Assembly: GCA_022360155.1 (NCBI GenBank)
Contig: JAKSDJ010000742.1
Span: 1-41,106, forward strand
DNA: 41,106 nucleotides
Direction: 5' to 3'
Origin: Chloroflexales bacterium
Lineage (GTDB): Bacteria > Chloroflexota > Chloroflexia > Chloroflexales > Chloroflexaceae
Both the position numbers and the translations under genes were made by a program. Positions 7,953 to 15,680 of the stretch are shown here, piece by piece; positions within the stretch are counted from its first letter, which is position 1; each line of letters starts with the position of its first letter. The notes under the pieces are model-generated. The model was not told where the DNA came from. It was given only the letters and a program-made list of their open reading frames with translations, and made no database searches.

Positions 7953-8947
7953 GAGGGGTGTGCATAATGACCAGTTGACATCGTCGGCCAAGCGAGGTCT
8001 GCTCTGGGCGCCACACAAGCAAGGAGAACGCTAATGGCAGAGATGCCGGCGCTGACCGACTAGGTCCGGCTCGTTGTCCCCTGGGTTGAACTGTTCACAC
8101 AACAGCGGGCCGCGTTTTGCGCTCCGACGCCAGGACATCCCGTTACGGCTACAAAAGCGCTGGGCATCATCGGTTTCATGCTCATGCCCTGTCGCCGGAA
8201 CCAGACGCTCAAGGCCAAGGGGCCTTGGGTGCGCCAGCATCTGGGGCGGGTGGCGCTGCTGGGGAGGGCGGCAGGCGCTGCAGCGCACCACGATCGCCCG
8301 TCGCTCCAAGCCGCGCTACGCCGTGGGGCACGCGTTCAGCGGCTTGGGCGGCCCGTCTGCGCCTGAGTTGGAGGCGCCGTGCAGGCAAGCACGCCTGGGT
8401 GCGGACAAGCGCCGCGGCACCGCTTGGGGGCCAGGCGGGCGGCAATCCGACCGCACAGCGGGACGGATTGCCGCGAAGCGGCGCAAGCGCGCCCCCGATG
8501 CGACCGGGCGCCCAAGCGGCTATCACGGCTGGGGGCTAGGGCTACGGACTGCCCATGACCGGCACCGCAGAAGCCTGCCCGATGATGCTCCAGACCGCAA
8601 CGGCCGCGGTATCAGCACGTGAAGGCTGTGCCCCGCAGGCTTCGGGCATCGTGGCCCAGCCGCAACCGCAGACCGTTGCGGCTGACAATGCCGACCCCAC
8701 GGCGCTGCGCATACGCCGTGGGGTGCAACGAGGGAGCGCCGTGCTCACGCCCGCCGTGCCATGGACCAAAGGACGTTGGGCCCAAGCAAAAGCAGTGACC
8801 AGTGCAACACCTCGCCCATGGCCGTTCTGGTTGAGCCTTGGCCGTCCGTGCGGGGCACATTGCGCTGATCGTCATGCCGGGGTTGGCCACCCAGGAACGT
8901 CGCTGCGATGGCCACGGCCTTCCAGTGATAATGGATGCACACCCCTC
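7953..8947 (+). mobile_element. Decayed insertion sequence, about 995 bp, with perfect 13-bp inverted ends
   Basis: GAGGGGTGTGCAT (7953-7965) and its exact complement ATGCACACCCCTC (8935-8947) bound a GC-rich stretch without any intact gene. A possible transposase start with ribosome site is at 8034 (AAGGAG at 8021-8026) but the frame stops after nine codons; beyond the stop it continues with a stretch, F-C-A-P-T-P-G-H-P-V ... LMPCRRNQT, that distantly recalls the 'PT..H....L.G..L.PGRRTVT' start of IS701/IS4-like transposases. That family link is weak. No obvious target duplication flanks the ends. The long open frames inside are low-complexity products of high GC. Confidence 0.6.
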
Positions 8948-8948
8948 T

Positions 8949-9045
8949 GTTAACTGACACGAGTTACGCGTTCACCAGCCGGCAGGGCGGTTTGGAGGGC
9001 GACAAGCCTCCCCGGCCCCGCCACTGCGTAACTCGTGTTAACTGA
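8949..9045. mobile_element. Small hairpin element flanked by 9-bp direct repeats (MITE/REP-like)
   Basis: GTTAACTGA occurs at 8949-8957 and 9037-9045. Between them lie inverted ends ACACGAGTTACGC (8957-8969) and GCGTAACTCGTGT (9026-9038), a perfect 13-bp pair. The interior is GC-rich and can fold imperfectly. The layout is that of a non-autonomous element of about 80 bp with a 9-bp target duplication. It begins 2 bp after the right end of the decayed insertion sequence. Confidence 0.6.
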
Positions 9046-9119
9046 GAGCTGATGTTTCGATTGTTCACATTCTCTTAAGATTCCATGCCTGGTTTCATCA
9101 CCAGCATTCAGCCAGCTGG

Positions 9120-9128
9120 TGCTATAAT
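9120..9128 (+). promoter_or_regulatory. Extended -10 element
   Basis: TGCTATAAT at 9120-9128, upstream of the gene at 9266 with a leader of about 130 nt. No strong -35 is seen. Confidence 0.45.
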
Positions 9129-9265
9129 GGGAGGAGAGTTTTTGGGACATGACAGTCCTTCATCATTTCTATGGCGCACGGAACGTACAATGTAATCAGC
9201 GTCACAGAACACATATCCGGAATGACGTATATTTGCGAAGTCTCTCATAGAAGAGGAAGCACGGC

Positions 9266-9574
9266 ATGCAAGATGTACAGCCAACAGATCAATGCGCCGA
9301 TCCTGCTCCCAAAGTGCAGCGCGACCAGGCGCTAACGGCTATGTTCAAACCAAATGAGCTGGTCTGGATCGTAGATGAAAGTTATAACCCCGTGGACACA
9401 ACCTGGCGCGTTGACCTGGTGCGTCAAGGCCTACAAGGCGTCTGGATGCGCCAGCGTTACCGCTACGACACTCCTAGCGGGGTCATCTATTTTGTAGGTG
9501 AAAAGCCAATCAACGAAACAGAACTAGCGGCAGCGCGGCGTATGGGGCGACAGATTGGGCGAACTAAAAGCTAA
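9266..9574 (+). CDS. Hypothetical small protein
   Basis: 102 residues, not recognised. The N-terminal 25 residues are polar and probably flexible; residues about 28-80 look like a small beta domain (ELVWIVDESYNPVDTTWRVD, VWMRQRYRYDTPSGVIYFVG) ending in a basic helix. GAGGAAG lies just before the ATG. It ends 34 bp before the CcdA-like gene and probably shares its transcript; whether it has a role in thiol redox chemistry cannot be told, and it has no Cys. Confidence 0.65.
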   Translation: MQDVQPTDQCADPAPKVQRDQALTAMFKPNELVWIVDESYNPVDTTWRVDLVRQGLQGVWMRQRYRYDTPSGVIYFVGEKPINETELAAARRMGRQIGRTKS

Positions 9575-9608
9575 TATTTTTCGAGTTGTTTCATTGGGAG
9601 GTTTTTCT

Positions 9609-10538
9609 ATGGCTACCAAACCAGTTGAGGTGCAAGCAAACCCACCAGAACGACGAGCGCCCAACAAACACCTACTGGTGTTGGTCAGTGTTGGCCTGAT
9701 TGCTATCCTAAGCATTCTTGTATTGAGCCTCAACGGAGGCAACGGCGCGGTCATCGCCACCGGCAACGCCAATGTTTTGGTTCTAGCAATTCCCGCGTTT
9801 CTCGCAGGAGTGCTGAGTTTCCTTTCGCCTTGCACGTTGCCCATCTTGCCAGCCTATTTCGCTTTTACGTTCCAGGCGCGCAAACAGAGCATCGTGCTTA
9901 TGAGCATATCCTTTTTTCTAGGATTGGCGACAACGATGACGCTGCTTGGCGCCAGCGCCACAGCACTCAGCGGTCTCCTGTTTCAGAATAAAGATGTGTT
10001 GACGTTCTGGGGCGGCATGATCGTCGTCGGCTTCGGCGTGTTGAGCATTCTTGGCAAAGGGTTTGCCGGGCCGCAACTCCAAGAGCGACCAGTCGCCAGC
10101 ATCGCCGGCTCATACCTCTATGGCGCGACGTTTGCCCTGGGATGGACCGCCTGTGTTGGACCGATCCTGGGAGCATTGCTCACACTCCTGGCCACAACAG
10201 CCGGGGTTGCAATCCTTCAAGGAGCGATCCTGGCCTTTATCTACGCACTGGGTCTGGGTATGCCACTGATCCTGTTAGCGACCTTTTTTAGCCGCTTGGG
10301 CCAGGGCTCGGCCTTTTGGAAGTTTCTGCGCGGGCGCGGCTTCGAGGTCAAGATTGGTGCACAGACACTCTATTTACACACAACCAGCATCCTCAGCGGC
10401 GTGCTGATGATTGTTATGGGCGCACTGCTGGCCAGCGGTCAATTAGAAGTTCTCACCCAATTCGCCAACGGCACATCCTTCTCACAGTGGTGGGTTGGAT
10501 TAGAAAGTGAAATCGGGCGGCTCTTCGGACTACAATAA
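9609..10538 (+). CDS. ccdA: CcdA/DsbD-like thiol:disulfide transmembrane transporter
   Basis: 309 residues, about seven hydrophobic segments, the first (residues about 22-43) before the core. The two conserved Cys motifs of the CcdA family are present: FLSPCTLPILPAYF in the first core helix and GWTACVGPILGALL in the fourth. Such proteins pass electrons from cytoplasmic thioredoxin across the membrane to extracytoplasmic partners, for example in cytochrome c maturation. The start at 9609 is set by GGGAGG (9596-9601) 7 bases upstream; the frame extends to 9555 but overlaps the previous gene. No thioredoxin-like partner or haem-ligation gene is in the window. Confidence 0.9.
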   Translation: MATKPVEVQANPPERRAPNKHLLVLVSVGLIAILSILVLSLNGGNGAVIATGNANVLVLAIPAFLAGVLSFLSPCTLPILPAYFAFTFQARKQSIVLMSISFFLGLATTMTLLGASATALSGLLFQNKDVLTFWGGMIVVGFGVLSILGKGFAGPQLQERPVASIAGSYLYGATFALGWTACVGPILGALLTLLATTAGVAILQGAILAFIYALGLGMPLILLATFFSRLGQGSAFWKFLRGRGFEVKIGAQTLYLHTTSILSGVLMIVMGALLASGQLEVLTQFANGTSFSQWWVGLESEIGRLFGLQ

Positions 10539-10566
10539 TTAGGTGATAATCAATTAGGTGATAATC
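10537..10566 (+). repeat. Perfect 15-bp tandem duplication carrying a ribosome site
   Basis: AATTAGGTGATAATC is present twice head to tail (10537-10551, 10552-10566), overlapping the ccdA stop codon. The AGGTGA in the second copy is the ribosome site of the NUDIX gene, so the site has been doubled. Confidence 0.8.
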
Positions 10567-10568
10567 GC

Positions 10569-11000
10569 GTGGGTAAAGACTATCCACCCATCCGTGCAGC
10601 AGGGGGGATTGTTTTCTGTGCTGCTGCCGATGGAACAATCCTGCTCCTGTTGATCCAGGATAAACAAGGGGTTTGGACGCTGCCCAAGGGCCGGATTGAG
10701 CCCGGAGAGACCGAAGAAGAAGCAGCGCAGCGCGAAATCGCCGAAGAAACCGGCATCGACGCTACAATAGGACCACTGGTGCGGCGCGTCCAATACTCGA
10801 TATTCAAACAACGTGTATGGCGGGACAAGACGGTTGTTTACTTCCTCGGTTACGCAACATATCGCGATCCGGTCCCTTGTCGCGAAGAAGGTATTGGCGA
10901 GGCCTGCTGGTTTGACCCATCCACTGCGTTGCTCCAGATCGGATATGCACAAGTGCGCAAGGTGGTACGGCAGGCTCTCGCAATGAGCAAAACGATATAG
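10569..11000 (+). CDS. NUDIX hydrolase
   Basis: 143 residues with GTG start at 10569, AGGTGA about 7 bases upstream. The NUDIX box is complete: G-RIEPGE-TEEEAAQ-REIAEETGI, following the 'WTLPKG' strand. The family hydrolyses nucleoside diphosphates linked to another group, and this short form with 'WTLPKGRIEPGE' is common for Ap4A-type or broad-specificity enzymes; the substrate is not decided. It lies 30 bp after ccdA and converges on dcd. Confidence 0.9.
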   Translation: MGKDYPPIRAAGGIVFCAAADGTILLLLIQDKQGVWTLPKGRIEPGETEEEAAQREIAEETGIDATIGPLVRRVQYSIFKQRVWRDKTVVYFLGYATYRDPVPCREEGIGEACWFDPSTALLQIGYAQVRKVVRQALAMSKTI

Positions 11001-11086
11001 TTTGCGCCCTCGCGAAACGGGGGCGGCAATCGAATCGCGCGGGAACGTGCGCGTACCATCCTCACGCTGAGCGGCCATACCACTCG

Positions 11087-11653
11087 CTACCGCGGATGCT
11101 CGATACGCGGCAGTACGATGCCGTGCTGTTGCTGGTATTTTCCTCGTTTGTCGGCATACGACACCTCACAGTCCTCATCGCTCTCCAAAAAGATCACCTG
11201 GCCAATACCCTCATTGGCATAAATCCTAGCTGGCAGCGGCGTCGTATTCGAGATCTCAATCGTTACATAGCCTTCCCAGCCCGGCTCCAGCGGCGTAACG
11301 TTAACGACGATACCGCAGCGTGCATACGAGCTTTTGCCCATAACAATGCAGAGAATACGACGCGGGATACGAAAATACTCCATCGAACGGGCAAGCGCAA
11401 ATGAGTTCGGCGGAATATCACAGTAGTCTGCCTTTATGTCAACGAACGAGCGGGGACTAAAATCTTTCGGATCGACCACAACATTGAAGACATTCATAAA
11501 CACTTTGAACTCGTCGGCCACACGCATATCGTAGCCATACGACGACAAGCCATACGAGATAACCCCAGTACGGATTTGCCCATCGACAAATGGCTCGATC
11601 ATTCCGTGTTCCAGGGCCATCCCCCGAATCCAGCGGTCGGACTTGATACTCAT
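11087..11653 (-). CDS. dcd: dCTP deaminase
   Basis: 188 residues. Converts dCTP to dUTP (or to dUMP in bifunctional members), feeding dTMP synthesis. The trimeric dUTPase/dCTP-deaminase fold is shown by [17 protein letters not shown], the [10 protein letters not shown](V) segment with the conserved Arg, and the catalytic region [20 protein letters not shown] with Glu. The start at 11653 follows AAGGAGC with good spacing; the frame extends 11 codons further but lacks a site. It lies downstream of tnpB and, beyond that, of a thymidylate synthase-like gene on the same strand. Confidence 0.95.
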   Translation of the reverse strand: MSIKSDRWIRGMALEHGMIEPFVDGQIRTGVISYGLSSYGYDMRVADEFKVFMNVFNVVVDPKDFSPRSFVDIKADYCDIPPNSFALARSMEYFRIPRRILCIVMGKSSYARCGIVVNVTPLEPGWEGYVTIEISNTTPLPARIYANEGIGQVIFLESDEDCEVSYADKRGKYQQQHGIVLPRIEHPR

Positions 11654-11682
11654 TGACAGTGCTCCTTGATAGAGTGCCTCTG

Positions 11683-12894
11683 TCAACGACGGTCGCCTTC
11701 AGGCGACCGCTTACCCGCATCGCCCGCAACGGGCGACCGGGCTTCAGGGCCGGTTGACCGCGGCCCACTGAGCCGAAGCGCAGTATAACGCAGGCGGATG
11801 TTCACCGCGGCGTTGACATCCGCGTGGGCCTCGTGCCCACAGTGCGGACAGGTGAAGGCATGGCGCTTCCGCGCACCACGCAGCCCACAGCGCGCACAAT
11901 CCTGACTGGTGTGCGCCGGATTGACCGCATCCACCAGCAGCCCACGCCGTTCGGCGGCGTTTGTCACGCTCTGGCGCATCAGACGGCGTGGCCACTGACT
12001 CAGGCGTCGGCGTGTGCCTTTTCGCACCCGCAGACGCTTGGATGGCTGCGGCAGCGTCAGGCGCTCGAACACCAGCACCGAGTCGGCGGGCGCCCACTGT
12101 ACCAGTTTGGCGGCGGTTTGCTGGCAGAAGGTGCGCGTGCGGTTGCGCTGCCTGCGACCAAGCCGTTTCAGCAGGCGACGCACCGAGCGCGTATCCTGCT
12201 TCTGTGCCTTGCGGGTCGCAAGCACGTGTTGGAGGCGGCGGCGGGTGTTGCGCGTACGGATGTTGCGCACCTTGCAGTCCCTGCCGCTGACCAAGAGGGT
12301 GTTGCCATCGGGATCGACCGCAACCAGCGCATTCGTCTCGTTCAGGTCGATGCCGACCGGATGAATACCCTTTGGATCGGGGACGCGCAGGGTCACGACC
12401 ACGCGACCGAGCAAGCGCCCGTCGCGCTCGATGACGGTCATACTGTCGATCTTGACCGCTTCGGCAAGGGTCTGCGTGAAGACATCTGGCACAGTGTACG
12501 CAAGCCGCTTGCGCCCCGCCACGGTCCAGATCGAGAGGATCCCATCCCCGCTTGCGCGGGGACCGCAGAAGCGGGCATCACGCCCACGGGTGCCAAGCAG
12601 GAACAGCGCTGCCGTCCGTTTGAACGCGAACGGGCGCTGGGCTGGTTTCTTGTTCGCGCGGGCGGCGGCATAGGCTCCGGCAACGAGCCGAATGGCGGTA
12701 CAGGTCAGTTGACTGCTGATCGTGCCTTTGACCTGTTCGTACACGGCACGATGCAGCGCCAACGCCGACAGCGGCTTGCCGTCGTTGTAGCAGGCCGCCG
12801 AGATGCGTTGCTGAATGCCCTGAAACCCTGCCAGCGTTGCGCGCAGATCAGGGTCATCAGCAATGCGGATCGTTATCGTGCGCTGTACGTCCAT
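11683..12894 (-). CDS. tnpB: TnpB, IS200/IS605-type RNA-guided nuclease
   Basis: 403 residues, full length for TnpB. The RuvC active site is complete: Asp183 in [15 protein letters not shown], Glu277 in VLVFERL, Asp359 in [10 protein letters not shown]. The zinc finger is CARCG ... CPHCG between the second and third RuvC motifs. TnpB proteins use an RNA transcribed from the right end of the element to cut DNA at the donor site. No TnpA is present, so this is a tnpB-only element that would need a transposase in trans. The start at 12894 fits the promoter inside the left end. It ends 29 bp before dcd, and the right-end hairpins lie inside its last 60 bp. The C-terminal tail after residue 370 is encoded by these hairpins. 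Confidence 0.93.
   Translation of the reverse strand: MDVQRTITIRIADDPDLRATLAGFQGIQQRISAACYNDGKPLSALALHRAVYEQVKGTISSQLTCTAIRLVAGAYAAARANKKPAQRPFAFKRTAALFLLGTRGRDARFCGPRASGDGILSIWTVAGRKRLAYTVPDVFTQTLAEAVKIDSMTVIERDGRLLGRVVVTLRVPDPKGIHPVGIDLNETNALVAVDPDGNTLLVSGRDCKVRNIRTRNTRRRLQHVLATRKAQKQDTRSVRRLLKRLGRRQRNRTRTFCQQTAAKLVQWAPADSVLVFERLTLPQPSKRLRVRKGTRRRLSQWPRRLMRQSVTNAAERRGLLVDAVNPAHTSQDCARCGLRGARKRHAFTCPHCGHEAHADVNAAVNIRLRYTALRLSGPRSTGPEARSPVAGDAGKRSPEGDRR
11690..11736 (-). repeat. Right-end hairpins of the tnpB element (possible guide-RNA region)
   Basis: Two perfect hairpins: a 9-bp stem at 11690-11709 (CGGTCGCCT / AGGCGACCG) and a 7-bp stem at 11720-11736 (TCGCCCG-CAA-CGGGCGA). In IS605-type elements such palindromes mark the right end, and the guide (omega) RNA spans the 3' end of tnpB and this end. 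The exact boundary, and so the guide, is not fixed; it should lie between about 11655 and 11690. Confidence 0.55.
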
Positions 12895-12901
12895 GTGTTC
12901 T

Positions 12902-12930
12902 AGTATACCACTAAGCGCAGCGAAATGCAA
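12902..12930 (-). promoter_or_regulatory. tnpB promoter inside a left-end hairpin
   Basis: On the minus strand TTGCAT (12925-12930), 17-bp spacer, extended -10 TGGTATACT (12902-12910). The spacer side overlaps a 7-bp hairpin, CCACTAA (12908-12914) / TTAGTGG (12934-12940). The -10 ends 7 nt before the tnpB ATG, and there is no Shine-Dalgarno. Confidence 0.65.
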
Positions 12931-12961
12931 CGTTTAGTGGCATTGACCGCATGCCCCCGCA

Positions 12962-12973
12962 CGCCTGAAGGCG
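12962..12973. repeat. Left-end palindrome of the tnpB element
   Basis: CGCC-TGAA-GGCG, the same core as the right-end hairpin in inverse orientation. The left edge of the element probably lies between here and about 13000. Confidence 0.45.
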
Positions 12974-13029
12974 GCGGTCCCCTGCGGAGGTTTTATGGCT
13001 ATTACGATTTGCGCTTTACACGCTACACA

Positions 13030-14526
13030 TCACACGTCTAACTCGCGATCTTGTCGATATGCCTCTGGGTTACCCCATCGCAAAGCGATTTCGGCTTTCT
13101 GCAGCTCCTGCCCTAGATAGATCGCGTGATTGACATTGCTGATATAGGGGCTCAACTGACGACCCAGCTCACGAGCGCTCATGCCCTGCAGCGTTTGCAG
13201 ATGTTCGCCCTCGGGTGTGTAGTGGCGTACGACGATGGCGCCGCCCACATCCGTCGTTGCGTCTGGCGGCTCCAGGCTAATCACAAACGAGCCGCGCGGA
13301 TCGCGAACCAAGCGCGGATTGGCCGGGCGATAGTGATGCGCCAACACATCGTTGACGACCTCCCAGTCGTGAGCATAGATATGCGCCGACTGAGAAATGA
13401 TCACCAAATCGCCAGGCTTGACCGGCGCAACTTTCTGCAACGCTTCTGTTAGTAAGCCTTGCAACGCCCGCAGCCCAAAGGCGTTCATTGCCCAAGCGCG
13501 ATAGATATCGTGCGAGCGGAAATAGGCCGTTACGTGCAACACGTCATCACACAGGCGCGCTTGGACCAGATTCAGACAAGGCGGATTGCTGGAGTGCGGA
13601 TCGTGCTCTGGGTTCCATACCGTGGCGACGGCGCGGCGACTGTGGCGGCTCCGGCGCAGATCGTCAATCATTGCCGCAATCTGGTCAACAGAGCCATGGC
13701 CATAGGCGCGCAACCTATCGCCATATGTATAACTCACGCCAGAGAGAGCATGGTCGGTATGCAGAAACTGCCCGAGGTAGCGACTGAAACGACCATCGGC
13801 TTGGCGCTGGCCCAGACTCTCCAGGCTGAATGGCATCCAATCGGCGTAGGAGCAATCATCTGGGGCAACCGGTTCGTCGCTCACCACCGTCATCACATCG
13901 AGCAGCTCGCGCTGGTCGGAGCTGTGCTGGGTGCCGCTGCGCTGCCCAAACGACATCACATGCCAGAGTAAAGCCAGATGCGCGCTGCGTACCGTGGGTG
14001 CATGCACAACAAAGCCGCTAGACTCAGCGGGAAGTGTATCCAAGGCGGGTTCGCTGTAGGGAAAGATTAACGCTTCGGGTACGAAAGGCTCGGCATGGTG
14101 CGGGACATAGGCAAGGAGCGCGGCAATTGCCTCGGGGCGAGTTGTGTCGCGCGCATCAATCAGACGCACGCTCCGGCGAAAGAGTTCGATAGCTTCACGA
14201 GGGAGTTCGCGATGCAAGCGCGTCCCCTCGCCCACAACGCAGTGATTCGCATCAATGCCGTGCAGCATCAGAGCAACGAGCGCTGCGCCGCTACCAGTCA
14301 TATCCTTGCCACACAAGACAAGCGCCCGAATCGTTGGGCGGGCCAACACGTTGCGCACCAGGAAGCTGATGCCATCGCGCGAGTAGAGATTCCCGGCCAC
14401 AGCATAACTACCCGGCGACAGGGCGGGTAGAATACGCTCTTGCGGCGTCCAGAGTAAACACAAGCCCACACCCGATGCAGGAGCGCCAAGCGCCAAATTT
14501 TGCGCAAAATAGAGTGGCCAGTCCAT
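13030..14526 (-). CDS. Thymidylate synthase-like protein fused to an MtrA-like domain
   Basis: 498 residues in two parts. Residues about 20-150 (GSYAVAGNLYSRDGISFLVR, ALVLCGKDMTGSGAALVALM) match the domain of tetrahydromethanopterin methyltransferase subunit A that is also found fused to thymidylate synthases in some archaea and bacteria. Residues about 200-480 match the thymidylate synthase fold: NPPCLNLVQ with the candidate nucleophile Cys317 (compare PPCH..FQ in ThyA) and AYFRSHDIYRAWAMNAFGL (compare Y.RS.D...G.P.NIA.Y), followed by VIISQSAHIYAHDWE, like the IGDAHIY..H of ThyA. It would make dTMP from dUMP, which fits dcd on the same strand beyond tnpB. The folate donor may differ from standard. 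The ATG overlaps a TATAAT, so the true start may be elsewhere. Confidence 0.75.
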   Translation of the reverse strand: MDWPLYFAQNLALGAPASGVGLCLLWTPQERILPALSPGSYAVAGNLYSRDGISFLVRNVLARPTIRALVLCGKDMTGSGAALVALMLHGIDANHCVVGEGTRLHRELPREAIELFRRSVRLIDARDTTRPEAIAALLAYVPHHAEPFVPEALIFPYSEPALDTLPAESSGFVVHAPTVRSAHLALLWHVMSFGQRSGTQHSSDQRELLDVMTVVSDEPVAPDDCSYADWMPFSLESLGQRQADGRFSRYLGQFLHTDHALSGVSYTYGDRLRAYGHGSVDQIAAMIDDLRRSRHSRRAVATVWNPEHDPHSSNPPCLNLVQARLCDDVLHVTAYFRSHDIYRAWAMNAFGLRALQGLLTEALQKVAPVKPGDLVIISQSAHIYAHDWEVVNDVLAHHYRPANPRLVRDPRGSFVISLEPPDATTDVGGAIVVRHYTPEGEHLQTLQGMSARELGRQLSPYISNVNHAIYLGQELQKAEIALRWGNPEAYRQDRELDV

Positions 14527-14552
14527 TATAGCAACTCTAAACCCGTTGTAAA
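14525..14552 (-). promoter_or_regulatory. Promoter-like sequence overlapping the thymidylate synthase start
   Basis: TTTACA (14547-14552), 16-bp spacer, TATAAT (14525-14530) on the minus strand. The ATG of the 498-residue frame is the end of the TATAAT. If used, transcription would begin inside the frame, and translation would have to start later. Confidence 0.4.
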
Positions 14553-14600
14553 TCCCACGTAATACCGCTTTCAGGCGGTACTACAAATAGGGTTGCTATA
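14527..14600. repeat. Palindromic element at the start of the thymidylate synthase gene
   Basis: Inverted ends TATAGCAAC (14527-14535) and GTTGCTATA (14592-14600) surround an inner hairpin TACCGC-TTTCAG-GCGGTA. The inner core (CGCTTTCAGGCG) resembles the CGCCTTCAGGCG core of the tnpB element ends. The layout is that of a short non-autonomous element. The rest of the 314-bp gap to the next gene holds only the tandem repeat below. Confidence 0.55.
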
Positions 14601-14642
14601 TCTTTTCTATCAATGAAACTCAAGAAAGCGCATTATAACATC

Positions 14643-14674
14643 CTTTGACAAATGGAGTCTTTGACAAATGGAGT
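14643..14674 (+). repeat. Perfect 16-bp tandem duplication
   Basis: CTTTGACAAATGGAGT twice head to tail (14643-14658, 14659-14674). Each copy contains TTGACA. Confidence 0.8.
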
Positions 14675-14840
14675 TTTTCACTGCATATTGTGGAACATAC
14701 GAGTCACGCTCATACATCACACGTTGCTGAGCAGGCGCCTTGGGACGATAGCTGCTACGCTTCAAAACCGGTCATTCGTCGCTCATGCACAATGAAACGT
14801 TCGTTGGTATGACTACAGACCAACAAACCAGGAGTAAGCA

Positions 14841-15065
14841 ATGAAGACAATCGTACAGTTGGTTCAAGAAAAAACAGGAATCAGCGCGGAACAGGCACAA
14901 GGGGCGGTGGACACAGTCGCTTCATACCTCAAAGCAAAACTGCCCGAACCAGTTGCTGGGCAGATTGACACCTTGCTAACATCGGATGTCGGCGGAGTTA
15001 TGCAACAAGCTGAGGGTTTGTTGGGCAGTTTGGGCGGCATGTTCGGCGGAAAGAAAGACAAATAG
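14841..15065 (+). CDS. Small helical protein of unknown function
   Basis: 74 residues after a good ribosome site (AGGAG, 14831-14835). Two or three amphipathic helices (IVQLVQEKTGISAEQAQGAV, TVASYLKAKLPEPVAGQIDTL) are followed by a Gly-rich, Leu-rich tail (GLLGSLGGMFGG) and a basic end. The layout resembles small proteins of the DUF2267/DUF2780 kind, which have no firm function; I regard the link as weak. A weak hairpin (CAACGCA 15070-15076 / TGCGTTG 15094-15100) follows the stop codon. Confidence 0.75.
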   Translation: MKTIVQLVQEKTGISAEQAQGAVDTVASYLKAKLPEPVAGQIDTLLTSDVGGVMQQAEGLLGSLGGMFGGKKDK

Positions 15066-15158
15066 CGCGCAACGCATCCTTCTTGTTTGGGTGTGCGTTG
15101 GCATAAGTTGCGCATACATCGAGGCGGGCGATGGATAGGTTCCAGCGTCCGTCTGTGT

Positions 15159-15617
15159 TTAATCAACTCTGTCCCACTCGGTGACTCGCTGACAAGCAGG
15201 GCACAGGCCATAGACAAGCAGCGAACTATGCGGGTCGATCCGGTAGCTGGAATGTTGGCTGACCTGGGTCAATAAGATGTGCAGCGATTCAGTATAGAGA
15301 TCGGTGATAATGCCGCATCTGGTGCAGACGATGTTAATGTGGGGCCGGAGATCCAAATCGTAGTGGGTATGTTCGTGATTTGCGATATCGAGCTGTTGAA
15401 TTAAACCCAGTTCCTGAAGCGTGTCAATCGTGTTGTACACCGTCGCCTGGCTAATCATGGGAAAAATCGCCCGCACCCGCTCGAAGACATCGGCTACCGT
15501 TGGATGGCCGCCATGTTCAACTAAAGCCTGGCAAACTGCATGACGTTGCGGGGTGGAACGCCTACCGGCAGCTTCAAGCTGGCTTAGCAGAAATTTTATC
15601 TTCTGTCGCCCGTACAT
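15159..15617 (-). CDS. Fur/PerR-family metal-responsive repressor
   Basis: 152 residues from the ATG at 15617 (the frame extends to 15680 but the added part is unlike the family). The N-terminal winged helix has TPQRHAVCQAL and the recognition helix ISQATVYNTIDTLQELGLI; the dimer domain has the regulatory metal ligands in HEHTHYDLDLRPHINIVC and the structural zinc pair of CxxC motifs, CTRC and CPAC. Fur, PerR and Zur cannot be told apart safely; the short, His-rich HEHTHYD region is compatible with PerR. It follows holB by 63 bp on the same strand. No Fur box was found by eye in its own promoter region. Confidence 0.9.
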   Translation of the reverse strand: MYGRQKIKFLLSQLEAAGRRSTPQRHAVCQALVEHGGHPTVADVFERVRAIFPMISQATVYNTIDTLQELGLIQQLDIANHEHTHYDLDLRPHINIVCTRCGIITDLYTESLHILLTQVSQHSSYRIDPHSSLLVYGLCPACQRVTEWDRVD

Positions 15618-15680
15618 ATCTCTGCGCGTAGACTGACATTCAGCCGTACCATACCATTGCGCTAAAGGCTTGTCAAGCAA

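Noticed and set aside
8074-8953. Open frames of 60-180 codons on both strands
   Set aside because: They lie in a GC-rich decayed insertion sequence, have Arg/Ala/Gly-rich composition, and mutually overlap.
11824-12903. 359-codon frame on the plus strand
   Set aside because: It is antisense to the intact tnpB gene and has no family features.
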